Origin: Comamonadaceae bacterium UBA2121
Lineage (GTDB): Bacteria; Pseudomonadota; Gammaproteobacteria; Burkholderiales; Burkholderiaceae_C
Direction: 5' to 3'
DNA length: 64,000 nucleotides
Assembly (NCBI GenBank): GCA_002331385.1
Contig: DCYB01000011.1
Span: forward strand, 1 to 64,000
Part shown: piece by piece, positions 7,760 to 16,397 of the stretch
Layout: every line of letters starts with the position of its first letter
Numbering within the stretch: the first letter of the stretch is position 1
Position numbers and translations under genes: made by a program
The notes under the pieces: generated by a model
Seen by the model: only the letters and a program-made list of their open reading frames with translations
Database searches by the model: none
Told to the model about the DNA's origin: nothing

Positions 7760-7777
7760 GATGAAAGAGTTTTCATC
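7760..7777. promoter_or_regulatory. Inverted repeat in the divergent cytochrome region
   Basis: GATGAAA (7760-7766) and TTTCATC (7771-7777) form a perfect 7-bp inverted repeat with a 4-nt spacer, midway between the divergent cytochrome b and c' genes. It could be an operator or the base of a small hairpin. I do not recognise it as an FNR or other named box. Confidence 0.35.
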
Positions 7778-7862
7778 ATCATTGCAGCGTTGAAAGTCAC
7801 GGCGGCCAGGGTCGCCGTTGTCGCTATCTTTTTTCATTCAATACACAAGAAAGGTTCGCCTC

Positions 7863-8327
7863 ATGATGAAGTTGAAGTCCATCGTCGCGTTCGCCGCTGC
7901 TGCTGCGGCGGTGACGGTCGCCATGCCAGCGGCTGCGCAGTTCGCCAAGGCAGAAGATGCCATCAAATATCGCCAAAGTTCGCTGTTCGTGATCGGCCAG
8001 CATTTTGGCCGTCTGGGTGCCATGGCGCAGGGCAAGATGCCTTTTGACGCCAAGATGGCGCAAGAGAACGCCGACGTGGTCGCCAACATGGCCAAGCTGC
8101 CATGGGCAGGCTTTGGTCCGGGCACCGAAAAGGGTGCGCCGCACAAGTCCAAGGACGACATCTGGCTGGAGCCTGAAAAGTTCAAGGAGCTGGCGGACAA
8201 GTTCGTTGCCGAGTCCGGCAAGCTGCAAACAGCCGCGAAGACCGGCAACCTTGACGCGCTGAAGACTTCCTTCGCGGCCACGGCCAAAACCTGCAAAGCC
8301 TGCCACGACGAGTACCGCAACAAGTAA
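7863..8327 (+). CDS. Cytochrome c' (periplasmic, NO/CO-binding class II cytochrome c)
   Basis: The precursor is 154 residues. It has a Sec signal peptide (KLKS, then an Ala/Val-rich core ending MPAAAQ) and a C-terminal heme site CKACHDEYR, the class II arrangement with CXXCH close to the C-terminus of a four-helix bundle. Cytochrome c' proteins bind NO and CO at a five-coordinate heme and can protect against nitrosative stress. The start at 7863 has GAAAGG (7849-7854) at good spacing; ATG 7866 is an equally coded alternative. It is divergent from a b561-type cytochrome and ends at a strong terminator. Confidence 0.92.
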   Translation: MMKLKSIVAFAAAAAAVTVAMPAAAQFAKAEDAIKYRQSSLFVIGQHFGRLGAMAQGKMPFDAKMAQENADVVANMAKLPWAGFGPGTEKGAPHKSKDDIWLEPEKFKELADKFVAESGKLQTAAKTGNLDALKTSFAATAKTCKACHDEYRNK

Positions 8328-8354
8328 TGCTTGTTGAGCGGTAGCGCTCAAAGC

Positions 8355-8391
8355 AAAGAGGTCGATTCCCTCAGGGAGTCGACCTCTTTTT
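8355..8391. terminator. Bidirectional terminator between cytochrome c' and the TlpA-like gene
   Basis: AAAGAGGTCGA at 8355 pairs with TCGACCTCTTT near 8388, with TTCCC/GGGA extending the stem. T-rich tails follow on both strands, so it can serve both convergent genes. Confidence 0.87.
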
Positions 8392-8410
8392 CATGGACGG
8401 GTGTGAACGA

Positions 8411-8911
8411 TCAGGCCGCCAGCAGCTTTTCGATCAGCTTGTGCAGTTCGACGAAATCGGGCGTTCCCACGAACGATTTCACGATGCGCCCTTGCTTGTC
8501 CACGATGAAGGTGGATGGGGTGAGCTTCACGTCGCCCCAGGCTTTGGCGTTGGCGCCAGTGTTGTCGATGGCGACCTGGAAAGGCAGCTTGCGCGACTCG
8601 GCGAAATTCACTACATAGGCGGGGGGGTCGTAGCTCATGGCAACGGCCAGCGTGTCAAACCCCTTGTCCTTGTATTTCTCGTGCGTGGCGACAATCTCGG
8701 GCATTTCGGCGACGCAGGTGGTGCAACTGGTGGCCCAGAAATTCACCAGTGTGACGCGACCTTTCATCTGCTCCGTCGTGCGGCTGGAGCCGTCGAGCAG
8801 GACAAACGTCGATTGAGGCGCTGGCGCACTGCCCGTGCCGAGAAACACCCACGCGGCGACACCTGCGAATGCCACGACAACGGCGGTGGCGAGCCACTTT
8901 TTCAGATTCAT
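8411..8911 (-). CDS. TlpA-like membrane-anchored thioredoxin-fold protein
   Basis: The 166-residue product has an N-terminal hydrophobic segment (WLATAVVVAFAGVAAWVFLG) serving as an uncleaved anchor or signal, then a redoxin domain with LVNFWATSCTTCVAEMP. The CTTC site matches TlpA/ResA-type periplasmic reductases rather than the WCGPC of thioredoxin. The later TPSTFIVDKQGRIV segment holds the cis-proline region. Roles in this family include reducing apocytochrome c or other periplasmic thiols. The convergent neighbour is cytochrome c', which fits cytochrome biogenesis but does not prove it. Confidence 0.9.
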   Translation of the reverse strand: MNLKKWLATAVVVAFAGVAAWVFLGTGSAPAPQSTFVLLDGSSRTTEQMKGRVTLVNFWATSCTTCVAEMPEIVATHEKYKDKGFDTLAVAMSYDPPAYVVNFAESRKLPFQVAIDNTGANAKAWGDVKLTPSTFIVDKQGRIVKSFVGTPDFVELHKLIEKLLAA

Positions 8912-9070
8912 TGCTTTGTTTCCTCAGCACACCAGCCCAGCATGGGACGATGGCAAGAGTGGATTGCCCGTGATCGGGCAGCCAAACGGCTGTTAACCGC
9001 CCGATTGAAGCGCCTAGTTTAGAGGATTGCCCGTTCTGGTAAAAGTTCACGCCAGACCCATAATGACCGC

Positions 9071-9646
9071 ATGGTTCCACACCGAATTCTGAAGGTCTTC
9101 CCTCGATCGCTTTGGGCGTGTGCTCTGGCGGCCTGCGCGCTGTCGGGCTGCTCGCCTGCGCTGAACTGGCGCACCGTTGCGGTGGATGGCGCGGGGCTTA
9201 CGCTGGCGCTGCCGTGCAAGCCAGATCACGGCACGCGCGCGATCCCTATGGGCGCGCAAACGGTCAACATCTCCATGGTCGGATGCGAAGCGCACGGCAA
9301 GCTGTTTGCCATCTCCTGGATGGAGGGGCAGGACCCGGCCAGTATTGCGCCCACGCTCACGCTGTGGCACGCTGCCGTGCGGACGCAACTGGGCTTGCCT
9401 CCTGCAGCGCCAGGCACGGCAGACCAGGAAGTACCCTTCGTCCCCAACGGCGCTTTGGGCGTGCCGCAATCCGTGCGCATGAAGGCGCAGGGCAAGCGTC
9501 CCGATGGCGGTGATGTGCAGGCCGATGCGGTGTGGTTTGCGCGGATCGTCCAAGGCCGCGCGCAGTTGTTGCATGGGGTGGTGTATGCCGACAAGCGCGA
9601 TGATGGTGCGGCGGATACATTCTTTCAGGGGATCCACCTGAACTGA
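9071..9646 (+). CDS. Putative lipoprotein of unknown function
   Basis: This 191-residue protein has an N-terminal signal ending in the lipobox LSGC (cysteine near residue 27), so it should be lipidated and membrane-bound in the periplasm. The mature part (about 165 residues) is mixed alpha/beta in character with no motif I recognise. The start at 9071 is 159 nt from the divergent TlpA-like gene. Codon use matches its neighbours. No function is assigned. Confidence 0.8.
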   Translation: MVPHRILKVFPRSLWACALAACALSGCSPALNWRTVAVDGAGLTLALPCKPDHGTRAIPMGAQTVNISMVGCEAHGKLFAISWMEGQDPASIAPTLTLWHAAVRTQLGLPPAAPGTADQEVPFVPNGALGVPQSVRMKAQGKRPDGGDVQADAVWFARIVQGRAQLLHGVVYADKRDDGAADTFFQGIHLN

Positions 9647-9810
9647 CGGGTTGCCAGCGTGTACGCGCGCCACTTGAGCGTGTCTGCCAAGACCAGAGCC
9701 CCAATGGCGCTGCCTGAGCTGACTTCAACATGGTTGACGCTGCTTGGCCGCAACATGGCCCGCAAGGCTGCCACGTGCACGACATAATCTGCTCCATACT
9801 CCTGTTAGCC

Positions 9811-10263
9811 ATGAATACGCACATCCTCATCATTGCCCATGCCCCGCTGGCGAGCGCGCTGCGCGAATGCGCGCTGCATGTGTTTCCTGATTGCGCTGGC
9901 GATGTGCTGGCGTTGGATGTGCCGCCTGACGAAGCGCCCGAGCAGACGCAGGCCAATGCACAGGCGCTGCTGGACAGTGTTGCTGGCTCAGCCCTGCTGC
10001 TGACTGACGTGTTCGGCGCCACGCCCTGCAACGTGGCCCAGCGTCTGGCCGACGGGCAGCGCACACGCTTGCTGTGCGGTGTGAATCTGCCCATGCTGCT
10101 GCGCGCCGTGTGCTATCGCAGTGAAGAGCTGGAGTCGCTGCTCTCACGTGCGCAGGTCGGTGGCACGCAGGGCATCATGTCGATTGCCGCCGCGGCGCCG
10201 CAAAACCAAGTTCGAATGCTTCGTAATTCCCATGATCAAGAAGACAATCATCATCAGCAATAA
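9811..10263 (+). CDS. PTS EIIA component, mannose/fructose superfamily
   Basis: The 150-residue protein matches the PTS EIIA-Man fold, with MNTHILIIAHAPLASAL placing the phosphorylatable histidine at residue 10 and a central LLLTDVFGATPCNVAQRLADG segment. No cognate EIIB or EIIC gene is next to it, so the three-gene set EIIA-HPr-EI is probably a regulatory phosphorelay rather than a sugar importer; this is inference. The start at 9811 is chosen over an upstream start at 9730 because the family N-terminus begins there. Its 3' end overlaps ptsH by 32 nt. Confidence 0.9.
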   Translation: MNTHILIIAHAPLASALRECALHVFPDCAGDVLALDVPPDEAPEQTQANAQALLDSVAGSALLLTDVFGATPCNVAQRLADGQRTRLLCGVNLPMLLRAVCYRSEELESLLSRAQVGGTQGIMSIAAAAPQNQVRMLRNSHDQEDNHHQQ

Positions 10264-10501
10264 GCTGGGCCTGCACGCGCGTGCGTCCGCCAAACTCACG
10301 AAGATGGCGGGCTCGTTTCCCTGCGATGTATGGATCTCGCGTGGCGAGCGCCGCGTGAACGCCAAAAGCATCATGGGGGTGATGATGCTGGCCGCTGGCA
10401 TCGGCGTCGAGATCGAGCTCGAAACCGATGGCGAGCAAGAGCAGGAAGCGATGGACGCGCTGGTGGCGCTGATCGACGGAAAATTTGGTGAGGGTGAGTA
10501 A
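10232..10501 (+). CDS. ptsH: Phosphocarrier protein HPr
   Basis: This 89-residue protein has the HPr active site KLGLHARASAKL with His15, and NAKSIMGVMML with Ser46 at the regulatory position. It accepts phosphate from EI and passes it to EIIA. The ATG at 10232 lies inside the last 32 nt of the EIIA gene in another frame, with no convincing Shine-Dalgarno before it, so translation probably depends on ribosomes arriving from EIIA. Confidence 0.96.
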   Translation: MIKKTIIISNKLGLHARASAKLTKMAGSFPCDVWISRGERRVNAKSIMGVMMLAAGIGVEIELETDGEQEQEAMDALVALIDGKFGEGE

Positions 10502-10564
10502 GGCACGGCGTTGCCGGTGCCGAGCGCTGCCAGCACAAGACGTGATTGAGGAGACTGAACGCCC

Positions 10565-12328
10565 ATGACATTCGCGATCCATGGATTGGCTGTTGCTCCC
10601 GGCATCGCCATCGGCAGGGCGGTGATTGCTGTCTCCAGTCGCATGGAGGTGGTGCACTATTTCATCGAGGCGGACCAGATCAACGCGGAGTTCGTGCGCC
10701 TGTGCCACGGCCGCGATGCCGTGGTCGACGAGCTCAAGCGCATGCAGGAGTTGCTGCCTGCCGATGCGCCGCAGGAGCTGGGGGCGCTGCTGGATGTGCA
10801 CCTGATGCTGCTGCAGGACGAGCTGCTGGAGTCGGGCGTCAAGCGCTGGATCTCTGAGCGCCTCTACAACGCCGAATGGGCGCTGACCACGCAGCTTGAA
10901 ATCATCTCGCGCCAGTTCGACGAGATGGAGGATGACTACCTGCGCGAGCGCAAGGCCGACCTGGAGCAGGTGGTCGAACGCATCCTGCGCTACATGCGCG
11001 GCGTGGCCAGCCCGGTGGCCGCGCCACCTGCAAGTGCGCGTCCCGCTGCAGGAGCGCAGCAGGGTGTGTTGAGCGAAGAGTTTGGCGATGAACCGTTGGT
11101 GCTCATCGCCAGCGATCTGTCACCCGCCGATATGCTGCAATTCAAGAGCAGCGTGTTTGCCGGCTTCATCACCGATGTCGGCGGCAAGACGTCGCACACG
11201 GCGATCGTGGCACGCAGCATGGACATTCCTGCCGTGGTGGGTGCACGCAGCGCCAGCCGACTCGTGCGGCAAGACGACTGGGTCATCATTGACGGCGACG
11301 CGGGCGTGGTGATCGTCAATCCGTCGCCCATCATTCTGGAAGAGTACGGATTCCGTCAGCGCCAGGTATCGCTGGAGCGCGAACGCCTTTCGCGCCTGCG
11401 CCATACGCCTGCGGTGACGCTGGACGGTCAGCCGATCGAGTTGCTGGCCAATATCGAGCGCCCCTCCGATTGCGAGCCCTCGTTGCGCGGCGGTGCGGTC
11501 GGCGTGGGCCTGTTCCGCACCGAATTCCTGTTCATGGATCGCTCGGGCAAATTGCCGGACGAAGAAGAGCAGTACGTGGTGTACCGCGAAGTCATGGAGA
11601 ACATGCGCGGGCTGCCCGTCACCGTGCGCACCATCGACGTGGGGGCGGACAAACCTCTGGACAAGGCGCACCGCGATGGCAGCTCGCTGAACCCGGCGCT
11701 CGGCCTGCGCGCCATCCGCTGGAGTCTGGCCGATACGGTGATGTTCCGCGCGCAATTGCGTGCCATCCTGCGTGCTGCGCAGCACGGTCCGGTGCGCTTG
11801 CTGTTTCCCATGCTCTCCAGCCTTGGCGAGATCCAGCAGGCGCTCAGGCAGGTGGAGGTGGCGCGCGCGGAACTGGATGCGCGCGGCGTGCACTATGGCC
11901 CGGTGGAAATCGGCGCCATGATCGAAGTGCCTGCCGCGGCACTCATGGTGCGCAGCTTTTTGAAGTACTTCGATTTCCTGTCGATCGGCACCAACGACCT
12001 GGTGCAATACACGCTGGCCATCGACCGTGCGGACGAAGCCGTGGCGCATTTGTACGACCCCATGCATCCGGCGGTGTTGCACCTGGTTTCCGACGTGATC
12101 GCTGCGGCGAACGCGGTCGGCAAGCACGTGAGCGTGTGTGGTGAAGTGGGTGGCGACGTCACCATGACCAGGTTGCTGCTGGGCTTTGGCTTGCGCAGTT
12201 TTTCGATGCATCCCGCGCAGATTCTGGCGGTGAAGCAGGAGATTCTGCGCGCCGATACGCACAAGCTGGCGCGCTGGGCGCAGGGCATTCTGGAGTCGGA
12301 GAATCCCGCTGAAATGCTGGGTGTGTAG
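10565..12328 (+). CDS. ptsI: PTS enzyme I (phosphoenolpyruvate-protein phosphotransferase)
   Basis: The 587-residue protein has normal EI length and domain order. An N-terminal HPr-binding region precedes the phosphohistidine site GGKTSHTAIVARSM (His about 211). The C-terminal PEP-binding barrel carries VGLFRTEFLFMDR and the FLSIGTNDLVQYTLAIDR segment. An Ala/Pro-rich insert around residues 143-160 is unusual but lies between structured parts. It follows ptsH by 63 nt and ends at a terminator. Confidence 0.97.
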   Translation: MTFAIHGLAVAPGIAIGRAVIAVSSRMEVVHYFIEADQINAEFVRLCHGRDAVVDELKRMQELLPADAPQELGALLDVHLMLLQDELLESGVKRWISERLYNAEWALTTQLEIISRQFDEMEDDYLRERKADLEQVVERILRYMRGVASPVAAPPASARPAAGAQQGVLSEEFGDEPLVLIASDLSPADMLQFKSSVFAGFITDVGGKTSHTAIVARSMDIPAVVGARSASRLVRQDDWVIIDGDAGVVIVNPSPIILEEYGFRQRQVSLERERLSRLRHTPAVTLDGQPIELLANIERPSDCEPSLRGGAVGVGLFRTEFLFMDRSGKLPDEEEQYVVYREVMENMRGLPVTVRTIDVGADKPLDKAHRDGSSLNPALGLRAIRWSLADTVMFRAQLRAILRAAQHGPVRLLFPMLSSLGEIQQALRQVEVARAELDARGVHYGPVEIGAMIEVPAAALMVRSFLKYFDFLSIGTNDLVQYTLAIDRADEAVAHLYDPMHPAVLHLVSDVIAAANAVGKHVSVCGEVGGDVTMTRLLLGFGLRSFSMHPAQILAVKQEILRADTHKLARWAQGILESENPAEMLGV

Positions 12329-12351
12329 CTCGATCGTGCAGTGACAAAAAC

Positions 12352-12385
12352 AAAGCCCGCAAGTCTCACGACGTGCGGGCTTTTT
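12352..12385. terminator. Bidirectional terminator between ptsI and lipA
   Basis: AAAGCCCGCA (12352-12361) pairs with TGCGGGCTTT (12374 on), followed by T5 on the plus strand. The minus-strand reading ends TTTGTTTTTG, so it can serve convergent ptsI and lipA. Confidence 0.9.
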
Positions 12386-12412
12386 GTCGGGGAAAGGAGA
12401 TCGCTTTGCGGA

Positions 12413-13399
12413 TCACACCCCGGCGGCGTGCGCCTGCTGGTCTGCGTGGTAGCTGGAGCGCACCATCGCGCCCACGGCGGCGTGCGAGAAACCCATTTTG
12501 TAGGCCTCAGCCTCAAACATCTTGAACGTGTCCGGGTGCACGTAACGGCGCACAGGCAGGTGGCTATTGGTCGGAGCGAGGTACTGGCCGATGGTGAGCA
12601 TGTCGATCTGGTGCGCACGCATGTCGCGCATGACCTGCAGGATTTCCTCGTCGGTCTCGCCAAGCCCCACCATCAGGCCGCTCTTGGTCGGCACGTCGGG
12701 ATGCAGGGCCTTGAACTTCTTGAGCAGATTGAGCGAGAACTGGTAGTCCGAACCGGGGCGCGCTTCCTTGTAGAGGCGCGGAATGGTTTCGAGATTGTGG
12801 TTCATCACATCGGGCGGCGCCGCCTTCAGGATGTCCAGGGCGCGGTCATCGCGGCCCCGGAAGTCGGGCACGAGAATCTCGATCTGCGTGATGGGCGAGA
12901 GTTCGCGGATGTTCTTGATGCACTCGACGAAATGGCCCGAGCCGCCGTCGCGCAGGTCGTCGCGATCCACGCTGGTAATGACGACGTACTTGAGGCGCAG
13001 TTGCGCAATCGTTTTGGCGAGATTGAGCGGCTCGTTCACATCCAGCGGATCGGGGCGACCGTGGCCCACGTCGCAGAACGGGCAGCGGCGCGTGCACTTG
13101 TCGCCCATGATCATGAACGTGGCCGTGCCCTTGCCGAAGCACTCGCCGATGTTGGGGCAGGAGGCCTCTTCGCAAACGGTGTGCAGCTTGTTGGCGCGCA
13201 GGATGTCCTTGATCTCGTAGAAGCGTGTAGTGGGGCTGCCAGCCTTCACGCGAATCCATTCGGGCTTTTTCAGGACTTCGCCGTGCTCAACCTTGATCGG
13301 GATGCGCGAGAGCTTGGCCGCCGCTTTCTGCTTGGCTAACGGGTTGTAGCTTTCGGCGGATTGCGCTTCGCGCACGACTTCGGTTCCGGGTGTACTCAT
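12413..13399 (-). CDS. lipA: Lipoyl synthase
   Basis: This 328-residue radical-SAM enzyme has both iron-sulfur signatures: the auxiliary cluster CEEASCPNIGEC and the radical-SAM CTRRCPFC. It inserts two sulfur atoms into octanoyl groups on lipoyl domains of 2-oxoacid dehydrogenases and GcvH. It is the last gene of a minus-strand operon ybeD-lipB-lipA, starting 18 nt after the lipB stop. A Ser/Arg terminal segment typical of the family (SSYHADQQA) is present. Confidence 0.98.
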   Translation of the reverse strand: MSTPGTEVVREAQSAESYNPLAKQKAAAKLSRIPIKVEHGEVLKKPEWIRVKAGSPTTRFYEIKDILRANKLHTVCEEASCPNIGECFGKGTATFMIMGDKCTRRCPFCDVGHGRPDPLDVNEPLNLAKTIAQLRLKYVVITSVDRDDLRDGGSGHFVECIKNIRELSPITQIEILVPDFRGRDDRALDILKAAPPDVMNHNLETIPRLYKEARPGSDYQFSLNLLKKFKALHPDVPTKSGLMVGLGETDEEILQVMRDMRAHQIDMLTIGQYLAPTNSHLPVRRYVHPDTFKMFEAEAYKMGFSHAAVGAMVRSSYHADQQAHAAGV

Positions 13400-13417
13400 G
13401 GGCTGCTCGTGAATTCT

Positions 13418-14104
13418 TCAGGGTGCGAGGCGGCGCGCGAGTTGATCGGTCAACACCGGCGCCACTTCATCACTGGTGACATTGACGCCCATTGTAGAAA
13501 GATCGACCGTTTGCAGTCCCGCGTACCCACACGGATTGATTCGGGTATAGGGCTCGAGATCCATGTTCACATTGAGCGCCACGCCGTGATAGGTGCAGTG
13601 GCGCGAGACCTTGATGCCCAGTGCCGCAATTTTCCCCAGTCCGGCAAAGTCTTGCGCGTCGTCCCGGGCAAGACCTTTCTGGGGGCGTTGCGCCAGCATG
13701 GCGTGCCCGAAGGGATCGTCAAGCCGCACATAAACCCCCGGCGCATGCGCGACGCGATGCCCGGTGACGCCGAAATGCGCGAGGGTGCGGATGAGGGCTT
13801 CCTCCAGCCGGTAGACGTATTCCTTGACGAAATACCCCGCGCGGCGCAGATCGATCAGCGGATAGGCGACGACCTGGCCGGGGCCATGGTAGGTGACCTG
13901 CCCGCCGCGATTGGTCTGCACGATCTGGATGTCCCCAGGTGCCAGGAGGTGATCGCTCTTGCCCGCGATGCCTTGCGTGAACACGGGGGCGTGTTCGCAC
14001 AGCCAGAGTTCATCAGGGGCATCGGGGGCGCGGCTTTCGGTGAAGCGCTGCATGGAAAGGGCGGTGTCGACGTAGTCGACCCGCCCCAGTTGTCGGACCA
14101 GCAT
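13418..14104 (-). CDS. lipB: Octanoyltransferase
   Basis: The 228-residue protein transfers octanoate from acyl carrier protein to lipoyl domains, supplying LipA with substrate. Family motifs are GGQVTYHGPGQVVAYPLIDL and GKIAALGIKVSRHCTYHG; the latter carries the catalytic lysine and cysteine. It sits 12 nt after ybeD and 18 nt before lipA in the same operon. Confidence 0.97.
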   Translation of the reverse strand: MLVRQLGRVDYVDTALSMQRFTESRAPDAPDELWLCEHAPVFTQGIAGKSDHLLAPGDIQIVQTNRGGQVTYHGPGQVVAYPLIDLRRAGYFVKEYVYRLEEALIRTLAHFGVTGHRVAHAPGVYVRLDDPFGHAMLAQRPQKGLARDDAQDFAGLGKIAALGIKVSRHCTYHGVALNVNMDLEPYTRINPCGYAGLQTVDLSTMGVNVTSDEVAPVLTDQLARRLAP

Positions 14105-14116
14105 GGCGTGACCCGT

Positions 14117-14413
14117 TTACAGCACGACCTTGACCATGGGGTGCGAGCTGAGCGCACGGTAGATGTTGTCGAGCTGCTCACGGCTGGTGGCCGTGATGGT
14201 GATGGTCACGCCCAGGTATTTGCCGCCTTTGCTGTTGCGCAGCTCGATGGTGCTGGCGTCAAAGGTCGGATCGAACTCTTCGGCCACTTTGGTGACTGCG
14301 GCCACGAAGCCTTCGGCGTCATCGCCCATCACTTTGATGGGAAATTGCGAGGGGTATTCGATCAGGGATTCCTTGCGTGGATCGGGCGTCTCGATGGTGG
14401 CTTCAGTGCTCAT
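14117..14413 (-). CDS. ybeD: YbeD/DUF493 family protein
   Basis: This 98-residue protein matches the small DUF493 family: YPSQFPIKVMGDDAEGF near residue 20, then a ferredoxin-like fold ending LYxALSSHPMVKVVL-style (here YRALSSHPMVKVVL). The family often precedes lipB, as here, and its molecular role is unsettled. As the first gene of the lip operon, its upstream gap probably contains the operon promoter. Confidence 0.92.
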   Translation of the reverse strand: MSTEATIETPDPRKESLIEYPSQFPIKVMGDDAEGFVAAVTKVAEEFDPTFDASTIELRNSKGGKYLGVTITITATSREQLDNIYRALSSHPMVKVVL

Positions 14414-14720
14414 GATGAGGGACTCGCTTGAGTGGGTTGCGTTGTAGTCATCATGTAAGGTCGCTGTGGAAAATCACAAGCCTGTAATCCCTTGCACGGG
14501 CAGTATGCCTACAACGCAAACGCCTACAACAATGCACGCAAGGGGCGCAAGGTTTCTTGGCCGCTGACGTTGGTTGGTGGCTACAGTCAGGCTCGATCTA
14601 GGTCAGGCAAGCAATAAACAACTCGCTGACTGGCGATTGGTACGGGTTTCTATTTATAATCAAGGGCTTTGTAAAAGTTTTGGTCTGTTACACGGCTGTC
14701 AGCCAAGGATTACAAAAACG
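14414..14720. other. Divergent intergenic region upstream of ybeD-lipBA and the atp operon
   Basis: No gene is seen in these 307 nt. A TATAAT hexamer at 14655-14660 lies 61 nt before atpI and may be the atp operon -10 box, but no good -35 hexamer sits at the right distance, so it is only a hint. The rest is ordinary sequence without strong repeats. Confidence 0.35.
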
Positions 14721-15179
14721 ATGACATCCGAAGATAAGACTGAAATGGAGGACGAAGGTTCCGATTTCAAGCCCATGACTGCGCAGGAAGCGCAGGAGTG
14801 GCGCAGCAGGCATCCGACACTGTCCGTCTGGTGGATCGTGTTGGCCCAGATTCTGGTGGGTCTGGTTGCCGTGCTGGTGGCGTGGCTGGCCACGTCGAAA
14901 TCGCTGACGGCGGTTTCGGTGGGCTACGGCGCGCTCTCAGTGGTGCTGCCATCGCTGGTGTTTGCCCGTGGCGCGGCGCGAAAGCGTGCGTCGGTCGGCA
15001 GTGCGATGGTTGGCATGTTTGGCTGGGAGTTGGTGAAGATTGTATTGACGGTGGCGATGCTTGTGGCAGCGCCCCGGGTGATTCCAGGGGTGAACTGGCT
15101 GGCCTTGTTGATAGGCATGGTCGTCACCATGAAAGCGTACTGGGTGGCACTGTTGGTGCGGCCGGGTACAAGAAACTGA
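14721..15179 (+). CDS. atpI: ATP synthase accessory protein I
   Basis: The 152-residue protein has a charged N-terminus (about 45 residues) and then four hydrophobic segments, including VWWIVLAQILVGLVAVLVAWL, and a Gly-Trp-Glu-containing segment before the third. AtpI assists assembly of the c-ring and heads atp operons. The start at 14721 is preferred because the upstream in-frame sequence has no coding character. It precedes atpB by 24 nt. Confidence 0.9.
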   Translation: MTSEDKTEMEDEGSDFKPMTAQEAQEWRSRHPTLSVWWIVLAQILVGLVAVLVAWLATSKSLTAVSVGYGALSVVLPSLVFARGAARKRASVGSAMVGMFGWELVKIVLTVAMLVAAPRVIPGVNWLALLIGMVVTMKAYWVALLVRPGTRN

Positions 15180-15203
15180 TTGATTATTTGAGAGAGTTGT
15201 CCG

Positions 15204-16067
15204 ATGGCCGCAGACGCAAATGCACCAACCGCAAGTGAATACATCGTTCACCACTTGCAGCACCTTCAAAACATCAAGCAGAAGTCCATCATCGACTTCT
15301 CGGTGGTGAACCTGGATTCGATCGCCGTCAGCATCACGCTGGGCGTGGTGTTCCTGTTCGTTTTCTGGCTCTGCGCTCGCAAGGCCACCTCGGGCGTTCC
15401 GGGCCGCTTCCAGGCCGCCGTGGAAATCATGGTCGAGATGGTGGACAACCAGGCCAAGGCCAATATCCACAATGCACAATCGCGCAAGTTCATTGCTCCT
15501 CTGGCGCTGACCGTGTTCGTCTGGATTTTCCTGATGAACGCCATGGACTTGCTGCCCGTCGACCTGCTGCCCGTGCTCTGGCAAGGCGTCCAGGGCGACC
15601 CCCACGCTTACCTGCGCGTCGTTCCGACCGCCGACCTCTCCACAACGCTGGGCCTGTCCACTGCGGTCCTGATCCTGTGCTTCGTGTACAGCGTCAAGAT
15701 CAAGGGCGTGGGCGGCTGGGCGCATGAGTTGGTGACCGCTCCGTTCGGCACCAGCAAGAATCCGATCTTCGCCCTGATCCTGGGTGTGGTGAATCTGCTC
15801 ATGCAGATCATTGAATACGTTGCCAAGACCGTGTCGCATGGCATGCGACTGTTTGGCAATATGTACGCTGGTGAGTTGGTGTTCTGCCTGATTGCCCTGA
15901 TGGGCGGCGCAGCTGCTATGTCGCTCTCTGGTGTGTTGCTCCCCGTGGGGCACATCATTGCGGGCTCTATCTGGGCGATCTTCCACATTCTGATCATCAC
16001 CCTGCAGGCCTTCATTTTCATGATGCTGACGCTGATTTACCTCGGCCAGGCGCATGAAGCTCACTGA
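15204..16067 (+). CDS. atpB: F1Fo ATP synthase subunit a
   Basis: The 287-residue integral membrane protein has the essential arginine in HGMRLFGNMYAGE, which faces the c-ring aspartate and forms the proton half-channels. Five to six hydrophobic segments fit the family. An N-terminal HHLQHLQNIKQKS region is typical of betaproteobacterial forms. Confidence 0.98.
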   Translation: MAADANAPTASEYIVHHLQHLQNIKQKSIIDFSVVNLDSIAVSITLGVVFLFVFWLCARKATSGVPGRFQAAVEIMVEMVDNQAKANIHNAQSRKFIAPLALTVFVWIFLMNAMDLLPVDLLPVLWQGVQGDPHAYLRVVPTADLSTTLGLSTAVLILCFVYSVKIKGVGGWAHELVTAPFGTSKNPIFALILGVVNLLMQIIEYVAKTVSHGMRLFGNMYAGELVFCLIALMGGAAAMSLSGVLLPVGHIIAGSIWAIFHILIITLQAFIFMMLTLIYLGQAHEAH

Positions 16068-16113
16068 TCCTTTCCTTCCTTAACCTTTCTTTCTTTTCTT
16101 CCTAGGAGTCATC

Positions 16114-16362
16114 ATGGAAAACATTCTCGGTCTCGTCGCTCTGGCTTGTGGTCTGATCGTGGGTCTCGGCGCTATCGGCGCTTCGATCGGTATTGCTCTG
16201 ATGGGTGGCAAGTTCCTGGAATCTTCGGCACGCCAGCCTGAGCTGATCAACGAACTGCAAACCAAGATGTTCATTCTGGCCGGTCTGATCGACGCTGCTT
16301 TCCTGATCGGCGTTGCTATCGCCCTGCTGTTCGCTTTCGCCAACCCCTTCGTTCTGGCCTAA
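16114..16362 (+). CDS. atpE: F1Fo ATP synthase subunit c
   Basis: This 82-residue hairpin proteolipid consists of two hydrophobic helices joined by a polar SARQPEL loop. Asp60 in LAGLIDAAFLIG is the proton-carrying residue. An aspartate with no sodium-type ligand set suggests proton coupling. A strong AGGAG ribosome-binding site precedes it after a T/C-rich stretch, fitting the high stoichiometry of subunit c. Confidence 0.98.
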   Translation: MENILGLVALACGLIVGLGAIGASIGIALMGGKFLESSARQPELINELQTKMFILAGLIDAAFLIGVAIALLFAFANPFVLA

Positions 16363-16397
16363 GCTCCGATCAACGCCCTAGATAGAAAGGTGTTGCC

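Noticed and set aside
7555..7800. Short 81-residue minus-strand frame upstream of the cytochrome b gene
   Set aside because: It overlaps the cytochrome b561 N-terminus, has no family features and covers the dyad and G-run. Probably chance.
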